A stretch of DNA of 64,000 nt from Nocardiopsis sp. CNR-923 (GTDB lineage: Bacteria > Actinomycetota > Actinomycetes > Streptosporangiales > Streptosporangiaceae), in the NCBI RefSeq assembly GCF_001942255.1, contig NZ_MKKC01000068.1, positions 1-64,000 of the forward strand, read 5' to 3'. Under the pieces are notes generated by a model. The model saw only the letters and a list, made by a program, of their open reading frames with translations. It had not been told where the DNA came from and ran no database searches. Position numbers and translations under genes: made by a program. Below, piece by piece: positions 18,722-28,326 of this stretch (position 1 is the first letter of the stretch; each line of letters starts with the position of its first letter).

Positions 18722-20443
18722 CGGATGTCCCAACCGTCGACCATCGACAGCGGACCCGTCACGGGCAGCCCCATCGCCAGGGCGGCGTCCGTCAGCGCTC
18801 CCCACGGGCTCAGCGTGCTCTGGGGCTGCGCGGAGGCCAGGTCCTCGCTGGACTCGTGCGGGCGGAACCGGTCCAGGGGGTGTGTGCGCGGGAAGGCGCG
18901 CAGGGGAAGCGGACCGGCGTCCGCCTTCTCCCGGGCCAGGCGCACGGCGGTCGCCAACCCGCCCAGTTCGTCCACGAGTCCGCGCTCGTGCGCGTCGCGC
19001 CCGGTCCACACACGGCCCCGGGCCACCTCGTGCACCTGCTCGCGGGTCATGCCGCGGGCCTGGGCGACCTTGCCGACGAAGTGTCGTAGATCTCGTCCAG
19101 CAGGGCGTTGATCCGCTCCCACTCGGACTCGGTGAACGGGCGCGTGGTGTCGAACATACCCGCGTGATCGCCGCTGCTCACGGCGTCCGTGGTCACCCCG
19201 AACCGCTCCATGAGGGCGCCGAACACCGGCTTGCCGGTGATCACGCCGATCGACCCGGTGATCGTGCCGGGCTGGGCGACGACCGCGTCCGCGCCCAGCG
19301 TCACGTAGTAGCCGCCCGACCCGGCGATGTCGCCCATGGCGGCGATCACGGGGATGCCCGCCTCGCTGGTGAGCTGGCTCTCGCGGCGGATGGCGTCGGA
19401 GGCCGTCGGGGAGCCGCCCCGGCTGTCCACCCGGAAGACCACGGCCTTGACCCGCGGGTCTCGTCGGGCGGCGCGGAAGGCGGCGGTGACGGTGTCGGAG
19501 CCCATGACCGAGCCGCCGCCCAGCGGCGAGCGACGCGACCTGCCCAGGGCGATCGCGCCGTGGCCGGTGATCAGCGCGATGTGGCCGGGGCCGTCGCCGA
19601 GGGCGGGCTTGGGCATGGGCGTGTGCTTGCGGTGGTAGCGGGCCACGTACTGCAGTTCGGGGTCCTGGCCCCTGGGGTGCTCGGCGCGTACCCGCTCCGT
19701 GAGCTCCTCGTACACCTCGTCGCGGTAGGACAGGGCGTCGACCAGTCCGGCGTCCAGAGCCTCCCGTGGCATGAGCGGTCCGCGTGAGACGAACGCGCGG
19801 ACCTCGTCCTCGGTCAGGCCGCGCGCCTCGGCGACGGCTCGGTGATCTGGTCGCTGAGCGAGGTGACGATGCGGTCGGCGGCCTCGCGGTGCGCCTCGGT
19901 GAACCCGGTCTCGGTGACTCCGTTGAGGGCGTTCTTGTACTCGTGGCGCTTGCCTACCTCGTAGGTGACGTCGAGCTTGTCGATGGCGCCCTTGACGAAG
20001 GTGCTGCGCATGATCAGGCCGGTCAGCCCCAGGACGCCGGTCGGGGACATCACCACGCGGGAGAAGGCGCACGCCAGGTAGTAGGGAAGGTTTCCGGAGC
20101 CCGTCTCGCCGAAGGAGTCGGCCCAGGCGACCGCGGTCTTGCCCGAGGCGCGAAAGTCGGCGACCGCCTCGCGCAGCTCCTGGGTCCTGGCGAAGCCGAG
20201 CGGGCGGCCGTCGATGCGCACGACCAGTGCGGCCACCTTCGGGTCGCGCGCGCCGCGCCGGATGCCCTCGACGACGTCGAGGAAGTGCTGCCGACGGCGG
20301 TTCATGATCTGGCTGATCGGGTCTCCGGGGGCCTCGTCGGCGACCCCCTCGGTCAGGTCCAGTTCCAGCACCAGCGGGCCGTGCGGGCCCGGCCGGAGGC
20401 GGGAGAGGGACAAGGGCTCCGTGATCTTCGCGAGGTCCACCAT
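18718..20443 (-). CDS. sppA: Signal peptide peptidase SppA (long form), frame broken twice
   Basis: About 575 residues over three frames, the size of the duplicated 67 kDa form. It degrades signal peptides left in the membrane. The catalytic Lys lies in HEYKNALNG in the first half. The nucleophile Ser lies in DIAGSGGYYVTLGADA in the second half, followed by TITGSIGVITGK. Missing bases are near 19837 (restoring ITEAVAEARGL) and 19080 (restoring IYDTFVGKVAQ). No clear N-terminal membrane anchor is visible in the first 30 residues, unlike the E. coli enzyme. Confidence 0.9.
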
Positions 20444-20602
20444 GGAACCACCCTAATGGCCGGGGCTCGGGGCGGCCCCGTGTCCAGGTGAGGGGGTGGG
20501 GCGCCGGCGCGGTGATCGGGGACCGCCAGGGCGGGTGCGCCGAAGATGCCCTAGGGTCGTGGTTGTTCTGAGCACGGGACGCGGGGTTGAGAGGGACGAG
20601 GC

Positions 20603-21301
20603 ATGGCGGGCACGAACGACGGGGTCGGTCGACGACGGCGGACGCCCGCAGCGCGCACGGGTGCGGGAGTCGCAGCGGCCGCCGCGGCGCTGACGGTGCT
20701 GGCCGCCTGTTCCGGGGGCGACGGCGACGGCGGCGACGGCGGGCCGCGGATGGCGCTCGGCGACAGCGGGCTCATGGAGGGCGTCGCGCCCCCGGGCCCC
20801 GAGGGGTTCACCCCGGTGGAGGTCGCGGGCATCGCGGTCAACGCCCCCGACGGGTGGGAGGTCCAGAACGAGGGCGACTCGCTGTGCATGAGCCCGCCCG
20901 GCCAGGCCGCGTGCGCCTACGGCTCGGTCCAGCTCGTCGCCCGGGCTGCGGCGAACCAGCCCCAGGGCTGGCCCCTGGAGGGCGAGGCCTATCGGGAGGA
21001 CGAGGGCTGGGCGGCCGCCCCCGACAGTTGCCGCAGCCTCAACACGGCCGCCTCGGGCGACATCGGCGTGGAGGACTCCGACCTCCGCGAGTCCGGTTTC
21101 TTCGAGGACCACGCGGACGGCCTGACGTCCCACCAGGCGCTGTGGGACGTCACCTGCGTCAACGACGAGACCTTCCAGGTGCGCATGTGGTTCCTGCCGA
21201 TCAGTGACGTGCTGCTGTACGTCTGGTCGGTGGACGCCCAGTACGAGGAGGTCTACACCCAGATCGCCGCTTCGATGGACACCTCCGGCTACCGGAACTG
21301 A
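20603..21301 (+). CDS. Putative secreted lipoprotein of unknown function
   Basis: The product has 232 residues: a basic N-terminus (GRRRRTP), a hydrophobic core and the lipobox LAAC near residue 35, then a Gly/Asp linker. The mature part has four cysteines (in SLCMSPP, AACAYGS, DSCRSLN and VTCVND) that may form two disulfides. It starts 160 bases from the divergent sppA. I do not recognise the domain; the NAPDGWEVQ segment resembles cell-surface lipoproteins of actinobacteria. Confidence 0.8.
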   Translation: MAGTNDGVGRRRRTPAARTGAGVAAAAAALTVLAACSGGDGDGGDGGPRMALGDSGLMEGVAPPGPEGFTPVEVAGIAVNAPDGWEVQNEGDSLCMSPPGQAACAYGSVQLVARAAANQPQGWPLEGEAYREDEGWAAAPDSCRSLNTAASGDIGVEDSDLRESGFFEDHADGLTSHQALWDVTCVNDETFQVRMWFLPISDVLLYVWSVDAQYEEVYTQIAASMDTSGYRN

Positions 21302-21430
21302 ACCGGGGCGCCGCCGCGTCCGTCCGGGGCCGTTCACCCGATGGGTGCCCGTCAGCCCTCCGGAGGCCATAGGGTCGTAGTCGTCAGGTGACGACAGTTC
21401 GGCTACGGCGCGAATCGGGGTGCAGCACTG

Positions 21431-22752
21431 GTGACCACCAATGGAGCGGCGGGACGTGTGGTTCAGTACACGCTCGACAACGGATTGCGGCTGGTGACCG
21501 CACCGGCGTCCACCGGGAGGGTCGCCGCTGTGAACCTCTGGTACGGGGTCGGGTCCCGCCACGAGGTGCCCGGCCGCACCGGGTTCGCGCACCTGTTCGA
21601 GCACCTGATGTTCCAGGGCAGCGGGAACGTCGTCAAGGGTGAGCACTTCGAGGTCGTCGAGCGGCTCGGCGGCGACATCAACGCCTCCACCTCCACCGAC
21701 CGCACGAACTACTACGAGACGGTGCCCGAGCACGCGCTCGACCTCATCCTCTGGCTGGAGGCCGACCGCCTGTCCACGCTGCGCGACGGAATGACCCAGG
21801 AGGTCCTGGACAACCAGCGCGACGTCGTCAAGAACGAGCGCCGCCAGCGCTACGACAACCAGCCCTACGGCACGGCCCTGGAACGCATCCTGCGACTGGG
21901 CTACCCCGAGGGCCACCCGTACCACCACCCGACCATCGGCTCCATGGCCGACCTCGACGCCGCCGACCTGGACTACGTCAAGTCCTTCCACAAGGCGCAC
22001 TACGGCCCGGACAACTGCGTCCTCACCGTGGTCAGCGACCTGGACCCCGAGGACGTCCTGGCGCGCGTCGAGCGCTTCTTCGGACCCGTTCCCGCCCGCG
22101 ACGCCCTGCCCGAGGCGCCCGACGCCTCCCTGCCCGAGCCATTGGGCGGCCCGGTCCGCGACTCCGTCACCGAGACCGTGCCCGCCGCGGCGTGTTCGCC
22201 GGGTACCGCGTCGCACCCTACGGTTCGCGGGACTTCGACGTCATGCACCTGGCCTCGGCCGTGCTCGGCCAGGGGCAGGGCAGCCGCCTGTACCGCGCGC
22301 TCGTGGTCGACCGCCCCATCGCCGCCGACGACGGCGGGGCCGCTGCCGACATCCTGCCGTTCCGCTACACCGACAGCCTGATGCTGGTGAACATGCTCGC
22401 CCGCGAGGGCGTCAGCGGCGACGAGCTGGAGACCGCCATGCGCGAGGAGATCGCCAAGCTCGCCGCCGGCGTCACCGAGGAGGAGCTCGACCGCGCCCGG
22501 GCCGTCCTGGAGCGCGACCACCTCCAGACGCTCGCCAGCCCGGCGGGTCTGGCCGACGCCATCGGCAGCGCCACGCAGCTGCTGGGGGACCCCGAACTCG
22601 TCTTCACCTGGCCCGAGCGCTGGGCCGACATCACCGCGGAGGAGGTGCGGTCGGCGGTCGAGCGCCTGCTCGTCGACGACAACCTGCTCGTGGTCCGTTT
22701 CGACCCCGAGACCGCACAGGCGTCCTCGGAGCCCGAGCCCGCCGCCTCCTAG
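21431..22752 (+). CDS. M16-family zinc peptidase, catalytic subunit, frame broken once
   Basis: About 440 residues. The inverted zinc motif HLFEH (in FAHLFEHLMFQG) sits near residue 60, and the distal Glu is expected in the conserved VVKNERRQR region. The second half, YRVAPYGSRDFDVMHLASAV, is the R/Y-type domain. One base is missing near 22188 (restoring VPAARVFAGYRVA). GTG at 21431 is the start. It is followed after 43 bases by a non-catalytic homologue; such pairs act as a heterodimer, with the second subunit supplying the Arg/Tyr pair. Confidence 0.9.
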
Positions 22753-22795
22753 TCACAGGCACTGTCACCGCAAGTCGCAGAAAGAGCCGTAGAGC

Positions 22796-24142
22796 ATGCC
22801 GCAGACACGCCCGGACCTCGGTTCCCCAGCGTCCTACTCGTTTCCCGTGCCCCAGCGGGTCACCGTCGGGGGCGGCACGGTCGTCGCCGTCGACCTGCCC
22901 GGTCAGAACCTGGCCTCCCTTCGCCTCGTGCACCCCCACGGCGGTGCGGCCGAGCCGCTCGACGCGATGGGCGTCAGCGTGCTCACCAGCGAGGTCCTGG
23001 AGGACGGCCCCGACGGAAACAGCTCCCTCGCCCCGGCCCTGGAGCGGCACGGCGCCGAGTGGGTCTCCCGGGTCACCTGGGACGGTTTCATCACCGGCCT
23101 CGACGTCCCGGTGAGCCGACTGGGCGACGCGGTCCGCCTGTTCGCCGACGCCGTGCGCCGCCCCGCCCTGACCGCCGACGACGTCGTCCGCCGCCGCGAC
23201 CAGCTTCTGGAGCGGTTCTGGCTGGAGGCGGCCTCCGCGTCCACGCTCGCCATGCGCTGCCTGGGAGGGCAGCTGTTCACCGGCCGCTACGCCACGCCGC
23301 TGTCGGGCGGCCCGGTCCGGTTGGCCGACGTCACCCCGGAGATGGTCGCGCGCCACCACAACGACTTCGTCGCCTCGGCGGCCGGGACGCTCGTGGTCGT
23401 CGGCGACCTGCGCGGGGTCGACCTGGAGGCGCTGGGCAAGACCGTTTTCGCAGACGTGGCCGCGACGCCGGAGCCGGAGTTGGCCGAGCCCGCGCCGCCG
23501 CCGGGGGAGCTGCCCCGCCTGCTCATCGTGGACCGGCCCGGCTCGGTGCAGTCCGCCCTGGTCATCGCGCACCGCGCTCCGTCGCGTTCCCAGGTGGACC
23601 TGCCGCGCGCCGAGGGCGTCAGCGAGGTCCTCGGCGGGATGTTCACCTCCCGCCTCAACATGGAGCTGCGCGAGCGGCTCGGCTACACCTACGGCGCCGG
23701 TTCGCGGTTCGACCTGCGCCGCGACAGCGGGGTCTTCTTCGCCTCCACGCAGGTCGAGGCGGACACCACCGCGCACTCGATCACCTCGGCACTGGAGCAG
23801 ATCACAAGGCTGCGGGAGTCGGGGGTGACCGAGGACGAACTGGCGTCGGTCCGCGAGTCCAACATCGTGGGCCTGCCGGTCACCTACTCGACCGCGCGGG
23901 CGATCGCGGGCGCGCTGGTGGACATCGTCGTGCACGACCTGCCCGACGACCACGTCGACCGCAATCGCGCCGGATACGAGCGGCTCACCCGGGCCGACCT
24001 CGACTCGGCCGCCGTCGAGTACCTTCGCCCGGAGGAGGCGGTCGTGATCGTCGTCGGCGACGCCGAGCGGCTGCGTCGGCCCCTCGCCGACATCGGTGTG
24101 GGCCCGGTCGAGGTACGCTCACCCGAGTCCCTCTGGTCCTGA
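22796..24142 (+). CDS. M16-family peptidase homologue, non-catalytic subunit
   Basis: The product has 448 residues with the two-domain M16 fold. The HxxEH zinc motif is absent (the position reads MGVSVLTSEVLEDG). The C-terminal LRERLGYTYGAGSRFD supplies the Arg/Tyr pair used by the partner subunit. The frame is complete. It is co-directional with and close to the catalytic subunit, so the two probably form one enzyme. Confidence 0.9.
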   Translation: MPQTRPDLGSPASYSFPVPQRVTVGGGTVVAVDLPGQNLASLRLVHPHGGAAEPLDAMGVSVLTSEVLEDGPDGNSSLAPALERHGAEWVSRVTWDGFITGLDVPVSRLGDAVRLFADAVRRPALTADDVVRRRDQLLERFWLEAASASTLAMRCLGGQLFTGRYATPLSGGPVRLADVTPEMVARHHNDFVASAAGTLVVVGDLRGVDLEALGKTVFADVAATPEPELAEPAPPPGELPRLLIVDRPGSVQSALVIAHRAPSRSQVDLPRAEGVSEVLGGMFTSRLNMELRERLGYTYGAGSRFDLRRDSGVFFASTQVEADTTAHSITSALEQITRLRESGVTEDELASVRESNIVGLPVTYSTARAIAGALVDIVVHDLPDDHVDRNRAGYERLTRADLDSAAVEYLRPEEAVVIVVGDAERLRRPLADIGVGPVEVRSPESLWS

Positions 24143-24488
24143 ACGTCGTACCGGGCGCGGCGCCCCGCCGCGCCCGGACCCGACCTCGTCCCAGGTCCCG
24201 GGCAAGGAACGGTCAAGGAGACGTAGGTCACCGCATGTGTGGCCGAGCATCGGACATAACGAAAACGAACCTATGTATCAGTGTTCCGGCGTCGACCTGC
24301 GTCGACCCGGGGCGCGACTGATATAACGAGTGATCCGTGCACCTACGTGGTGACAGCGACCGCAATGCTCCGCAGGAGGCCGCCATGACCGGTGAATGGA
24401 CCCGTGGATAACCTTGTCCTCCCTAGACAACCCCCACACCCAGCGGCCCGAGGCATCGCCCGGCGCGGCGACCCCGGAGGGTGCCAAC
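24143..24488. other. Intergenic and leader region before the protein kinase gene
   Basis: About 346 bases. ACGTAGGT near 24220 and ACCTACGT near 24352 form an 8-bp inverted repeat, and GTCGAC occurs twice around CTGC. The open frame from the ATG at 24396 continues into the kinase but adds 31 residues with no conserved feature, and the better ribosome-binding site is at 24475. A promoter probably lies here; I cannot place it firmly. Confidence 0.4.
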
Positions 24489-25663
24489 ATGGCCGACGTC
24501 GAGCCTGAGGGTCGGCTGCTCAAGGGTCGCTACCAGTTGACCTCCGAGATCGCTCGGGGCGGAGTGGGCACCGTGTGGCGCGCCACCGACCTCGTCATCG
24601 ACCGCGAGGTGGCCGTCAAGGAGTTGCGCCTGCCCGCCGACCTCAGCCGGGCCGAGCGCGAGTCCCTCCTGCAGCGGACCACCCGCGAGGCCCGTGTCGC
24701 CGGGCGTCTGACCCACCCCAGCCTGGTCACCGTCCTGGACGTCGTGGACGAGGACGACCGGCCGTGGATCGTCATGGAGCTGGTGGAGGCCTCCACCCTG
24801 GAGGCGATCATCCAGATGGGCGGCCCGTTGCCCTACCAGCGGGTGGCCGAGATCGGGCTCCAGCTGATCGACGCCCTGAAGGTGGCGCACGCCGAGGGGA
24901 TCGTGCACCGCGACGTCAAGCCCGAGAACGTGATGATCAGCGAGTCCGGCCGCGTGGTCCTGACCGACTTCGGCCTGGCCGCGTGGAACGGCGAGTCGGC
25001 GCTCAGCGCGTCCGGGCGCATCATCGGTTCGCCCGCCTACATCCCGCCGGAACGGGCCAAGGCGGGGCCGGTGGGTCCGGAGTCGGACCTGTGGTCCCTG
25101 GGCGCGACCCTGTACGCGGCAGTCGAGGGCCACCCGCCCTACGACCGCAAGGCTACATCAAGATTCTGCGCCAGGAGCAGCTGGACGAGCCCGCCGCCGC
25201 GGCCAACGCCGGTCCGCTGGCGCCGGTGCTGGCCGGGCTGTTGAAGGTCGAGCCGAGTGAGCGGCTCACCGCGGAGAACGCCACGAAGATGCTGAGGATC
25301 GCGGCGCTGGCCCCGTGGGCTCCGGAGACGAGCCCCGAACGCGGCGCGGACGGTCCGGCCACGCCCGCCGAACCCCGCCCCGCGGAGGCAGAGCACGGCC
25401 ACCACGGGTCGGCGCGCGAGCAGGCGCGGGAGCACTTCCGGGCGGGCGCGCACGTGCTGGCCGAGTCGATCAACGAACGGCTGCGCCACAGTCCCGAGGC
25501 GATGAACACGATCATGACGTCGATCCGCGAGTCGACGGACACGCTGGGACTGACGAGTTCGGGCAAGCACGCCGAGCGCGGCCGGCTGCCGGTGGTGGCC
25601 GCCGTGGTGCTGGGGATCGCCGTGCTGCTGGCCATCGTGCTGTGGGCGCTGCTGGGCCGCTGA
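24489..25663 (+). CDS. Membrane-bound Ser/Thr protein kinase (Hanks type), frame broken once
   Basis: About 391 residues. The kinase domain starts YQLTSEIARGGVGTVWRA, with VAVKEL (catalytic Lys), HRDVKPENVM and DFGLAAW, then GSPAYIPPER and DLWSLG. A variable region follows, and a membrane segment (VVAAVVLGIAVLLAIVLWAL) sits at the very end with no extracellular sensor domain. The missing base is near 25152, inside the kinase domain. ATG at 24489 follows GGAGG. Targets are not evident; the neighbours are M16 peptidases and a tRNA. Confidence 0.9.
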
Positions 25664-25732
25664 ACCGGTCGCGCACGCGCACGGACCCGCGGACGTGGAC
25701 GCGCCCGCCCGCGGGGCCGTCCGCGAACCGAG

Positions 25733-25807
25733 TAGGGCCGGCGGGATTCGAACCCGCACTGTACAGCACCTAAAGCTGCCGTCTCCTGCCGGTTGGACTA
25801 CGGCCCC
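25733..25807 (-). tRNA. tRNA with UAG anticodon (Leu codon CUA) but a short variable arm
   Basis: It folds as a full cloverleaf: acceptor GGGGCCG with CGGCCCT, D-arm GTC/GAC, anticodon stem GCAGC/GCTGT with loop TTTAGGT, T-arm GCGGG-TTCGAAT-CCCGC and discriminator A73. Positions 34-36 are UAG, which would read the leucine codon CUA. Bacterial tRNA-Leu is a class II tRNA with a long variable arm, but here the variable region is only ACAGT. CCA is not encoded. The D-loop with GGCAG and A73 are Leu-like. The isotype is therefore uncertain. Confidence 0.85.
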
Positions 25808-25903
25808 GTCTGGACAACTGTACCGGTGGTGGACAGCGGTCCCGCTCCGTAGGCGGGCGACGGCGCCGGGCCGCACGGGCCGGGCGCCGGGGGAACGGGG
25901 ACG

Positions 25904-26386
25904 TCAGACGCCGAGTTCGCGCTTGATCCGGTCGACGTGGCCGGTGGCCTTCACGTTGTAGAAGGCCTTGGCGACCCTGCCGTCGGCGCCGACGACGATC
26001 GTGGAGCGGATCACGCCCTGAACGAGGCGGCCGTAGTTCTTCTTCTCCCCGAAGGCGCCGTAGGCGCGCAGAGTGTCCTTCTCGGGGTCGCCGAGCAGGG
26101 GGAAGGTGAGGCCCTCCTTGTCCCGGAACTGCGCGAGCCTGTCCGCGGTGTCCGGGGAGATGCCGAGCACGGTGAACCCGGCGGAGTCGAAGTCGCGCAG
26201 GTTGTCGCGGAAGTCACAGGACTCCGTGGTGCAGCCGGGCGTCATCGCGGCGGGATAGAAGTAGAGGACGGCGCTCTTGCCGGTGGAGGCCAGCACCTCG
26301 CTGAGCGTGACGGGTTTGCCGTCGGCGTCGGGGAGGGTGAAGTCGGGGGCCTGGTCGCCGGGCTCCAGACGGATCGGGTCGCTCAC
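25904..26386 (-). CDS. bcp: Thioredoxin-dependent peroxiredoxin, PrxQ/BCP type
   Basis: The product has 160 residues. It reduces hydroperoxides in the cytoplasm. The peroxidatic Cys is in MTPGCTTESCDFRD, with the resolving Cys five residues later, the atypical two-Cys PrxQ layout. VLYFYPAAMTPG and VLGISPDT complete the fold. GTG at 26386 gives the family's usual N-terminus (SDPIRLEPGDQAPDF). It is followed about 100 bases later by the tRNA on the same strand. Confidence 0.95.
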   Translation of the reverse strand: MSDPIRLEPGDQAPDFTLPDADGKPVTLSEVLASTGKSAVLYFYPAAMTPGCTTESCDFRDNLRDFDSAGFTVLGISPDTADRLAQFRDKEGLTFPLLGDPEKDTLRAYGAFGEKKNYGRLVQGVIRSTIVVGADGRVAKAFYNVKATGHVDRIKRELGV

Positions 26387-26716
26387 GTGGTGTTCCAATC
26401 TGTGGCTGGCGGAGCGGTCGGCCCCGCTGTCCTTGGCCCTCACACTACGCCCCGAGCCCGGGGTGCGGGCCGCCGCTTCGGAGGTCAGGGGCGCTGGCGA
26501 GGGCGTTCTTCGGTTGCGATTGCGGTTCGGTTCCTCCGCGACGGCGGAGATCCGTGGTGCTATCGCCTATCGTTGACCGCACTCGTGGTTGTGGTCCGAT
26601 CCGTCGATGATCCGGACCTTGACCCGCACTCGGGCGACACGCCCTCGTCCGGTAGGCGGCCTCGGAGCCCCGGGACCGGAACAGACCCGCTTCGCGTTTG
26701 GGAGTCATTGCCGACG
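26387..26716. other. Divergent intergenic region between bcp and the CDP-alcohol transferase
   Basis: About 330 bases without a convincing gene. GGTCCG and CGGACC form a 6-bp inverted repeat with a 14-base gap near 26597-26622. It should hold the promoters of both divergent genes; TTGACC near 26573 is a possible -35 for the plus-strand gene, but no good -10 follows. Confidence 0.35.
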
Positions 26717-27837
26717 ATGCCTGGATTCACACTCGACGAGGTCAGGACTCGGACCCTCAAGCAGCGCGACTCCTGGTGGACGGTCTACTTCGTGGACCCG
26801 ATGGCCGTGCGGCTCGTGCGCCTGGTCGCGAACCGGACCTCGATCACACCCAACCAGTTGACGGTGGCCGCGCTCTTCCTGGGGCTGGGCGCCGCGGTCT
26901 GCTTCGCGCTGGGCTACCGGGAGGCCCTCGTCCTGGGCGCCCTGTTCTACTTCCTGTGCTTCCTGGTCGACTGCATGGACGGCAAACTCGCCAGGCTCAC
27001 GGACACCGAGTCCCTGTTCGGTTCGTGGATGGACTACGTCTCGGACCGGTTCCGGGTGTTGGTCTGCGCGGTCGCCTGATGGGCGGGCAGTACGTGGTCG
27101 CCACGGAGGAGAACCCCGACTCAGCGCCGGTGGTGTTCGTGTGGCTGGCCCTGGCCGTGGTGTTCATCGACATGCTGCGGTACCTCAACGCGCTCCAGGT
27201 GCACAAGCTGCGCCGTGAGATGCGCTCGCACCTGGCGGCGGCCCTGGAGCGGGCGCGGGCCACCCTGTCGATGCTGGAGCCGGAGGCCGGCGACGCGTCC
27301 GGGGTCGGCGGGGAGCGTGGCGGCGCGATGAGCGACGGTGGCGAACAGGCGGTGCTGCGGCACGGGATCGACGTGCTGGAACAGATCCTTCACATTCAGA
27401 ACGAGCGGGAGACGCGCAATCAGCGCACGGCGGGCAAGCAGCCGGACCTGACCCTGCCCAAGGTGGACCTGCACCAGGAGTTCCGGGCGCGTTTTCCCTG
27501 GTACACGCGGTTCTGGGGGGCGCTCAACGAGCGTCGGACGCGTACCCATCTGTTCAGCGGCATCGAGTTCCAGATCGCGGTGTTCGTGGTCGCGCCGCTG
27601 GTCGTCGCGGTGACCGGGGCGCCCGCCGCCATCGGCTGGATCGCCGCCTTGGCGGGCGTTTTGCTGCTCGCGTTCGAGATCGCCATCATCTATAAACTGT
27701 GGTTGTCCACGCGGGACTTCTTCCGCGTGGTCGACGGAATCGATGGCGCGCTGAGATTCTCCGGTCCGTCCGACGGCGCGGAGGATGGGAGCCGGGACAC
27801 CGGCTCGGACACGGACTCTCATTCGACCCTGCGCTGA
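26717..27837 (+). CDS. CDP-alcohol phosphatidyltransferase family protein, frame broken once
   Basis: About 373 residues. The family signature DG-x2-AR-x8-G-x3-D-x3-D is complete (DGKLARLTDTESLFGSWMD followed by YVSD). Membrane segments lie before and after it, at TVAALFLGLGAAVCFAL and in the C-terminal half. A charged, partly helical insert (LVHKL to QNERET area) separates them. The missing base near 27075 is in a C run and restores VCAVALMGGQYV. The head group is unknown; it could transfer inositol phosphate, glycerol phosphate or another alcohol. Followed 16 bases later by the DUF3618 gene. Confidence 0.88.
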
Positions 27838-27853
27838 TGGAGGAAGGCACCCA

Positions 27854-28249
27854 ATGACGGGACGCGACACCGAGCCGCGCCAGACCCCGGCCGACGTCGA
27901 GGCCGAGATCGACCGCGAACAACGGCGGTTGGCGCAGACCCTGGACGAGCTGGCCGTGCGGGCCCGCCCGCGCAACATCGCGCGGCGGCAGATCACCCGG
28001 GTCCGTGAGCGCGGCGCCAGGATCGCGGACGAGGCCAGGGCGCTGGTGGTCGGCGGCGGCGCGGTGCGTGTGGAGAGCCACGCGGTCGAGCCGGAGGAGG
28101 GGAGCATCCTGCTCCGGGGCGACGAGGAGGTCGTGACGACCTACCAGTCGCGGCGGCCGCTGCCCCCCGAGGCACTGATCCTGATCGCGGGTGTGGGCAC
28201 GGCCATCGCCGTGGGCGTCGTGGCCTGGGCGGTGCGCCGGAGGAGGTAG
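27854..28249 (+). CDS. DUF3618 domain-containing membrane protein
   Basis: The product has 131 residues. The N-terminal EAEIDREQRRLAQTLDELA and RARPRNIARR are the DUF3618 motif, a short helical pattern in small actinobacterial membrane proteins. One membrane span lies at the C-terminus (ALILIAGVGTAIAVGVVAWA), ending in RRRR. AGGAAGG lies 7 bases before the ATG. It probably shares a transcript with the phosphatidyltransferase. Function is unknown; topology suggests a cytoplasmic domain with a C-terminal anchor. Confidence 0.85.
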   Translation: MTGRDTEPRQTPADVEAEIDREQRRLAQTLDELAVRARPRNIARRQITRVRERGARIADEARALVVGGGAVRVESHAVEPEEGSILLRGDEEVVTTYQSRRPLPPEALILIAGVGTAIAVGVVAWAVRRRR

Positions 28250-28260
28250 CGAGGACGTGA

Positions 28261-28299
28261 ACGTGGGGCCCGGGCGGCATTCCCGCCCGGGCCCCACGT
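28261..28299. terminator. Perfect convergent terminator hairpin
   Basis: Arms ACGTGGGGCCCGGGCGG (28261-28277) and CCGCCCGGGCCCCACGT (28283-28299) pair over 17 bp with a CATTC loop. It lies between the convergent DUF3618 and deaminase genes and can stop transcription from either side. Confidence 0.85.
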
Positions 28300-28326
28300 C
28301 TGTCCGGGGTGCGCGCCTCGGCGAGG

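Noticed and set aside
20453-22216. Minus-strand open frame of 587 codons over the lipoprotein and M16 genes
   Set aside because: It is antisense to two well-supported plus-strand genes and its translation has no domain.
24396-24488. Start of the Ser/Thr kinase at the ATG at 24396
   Set aside because: It adds 31 unconserved residues, while ATG 24489 has GGAGG at a good distance and begins just before the kinase fold.
25733-25807. Amber-suppressor tRNA
   Set aside because: An amber suppressor needs anticodon CUA; this one is UAG and would read the sense codon CUA.
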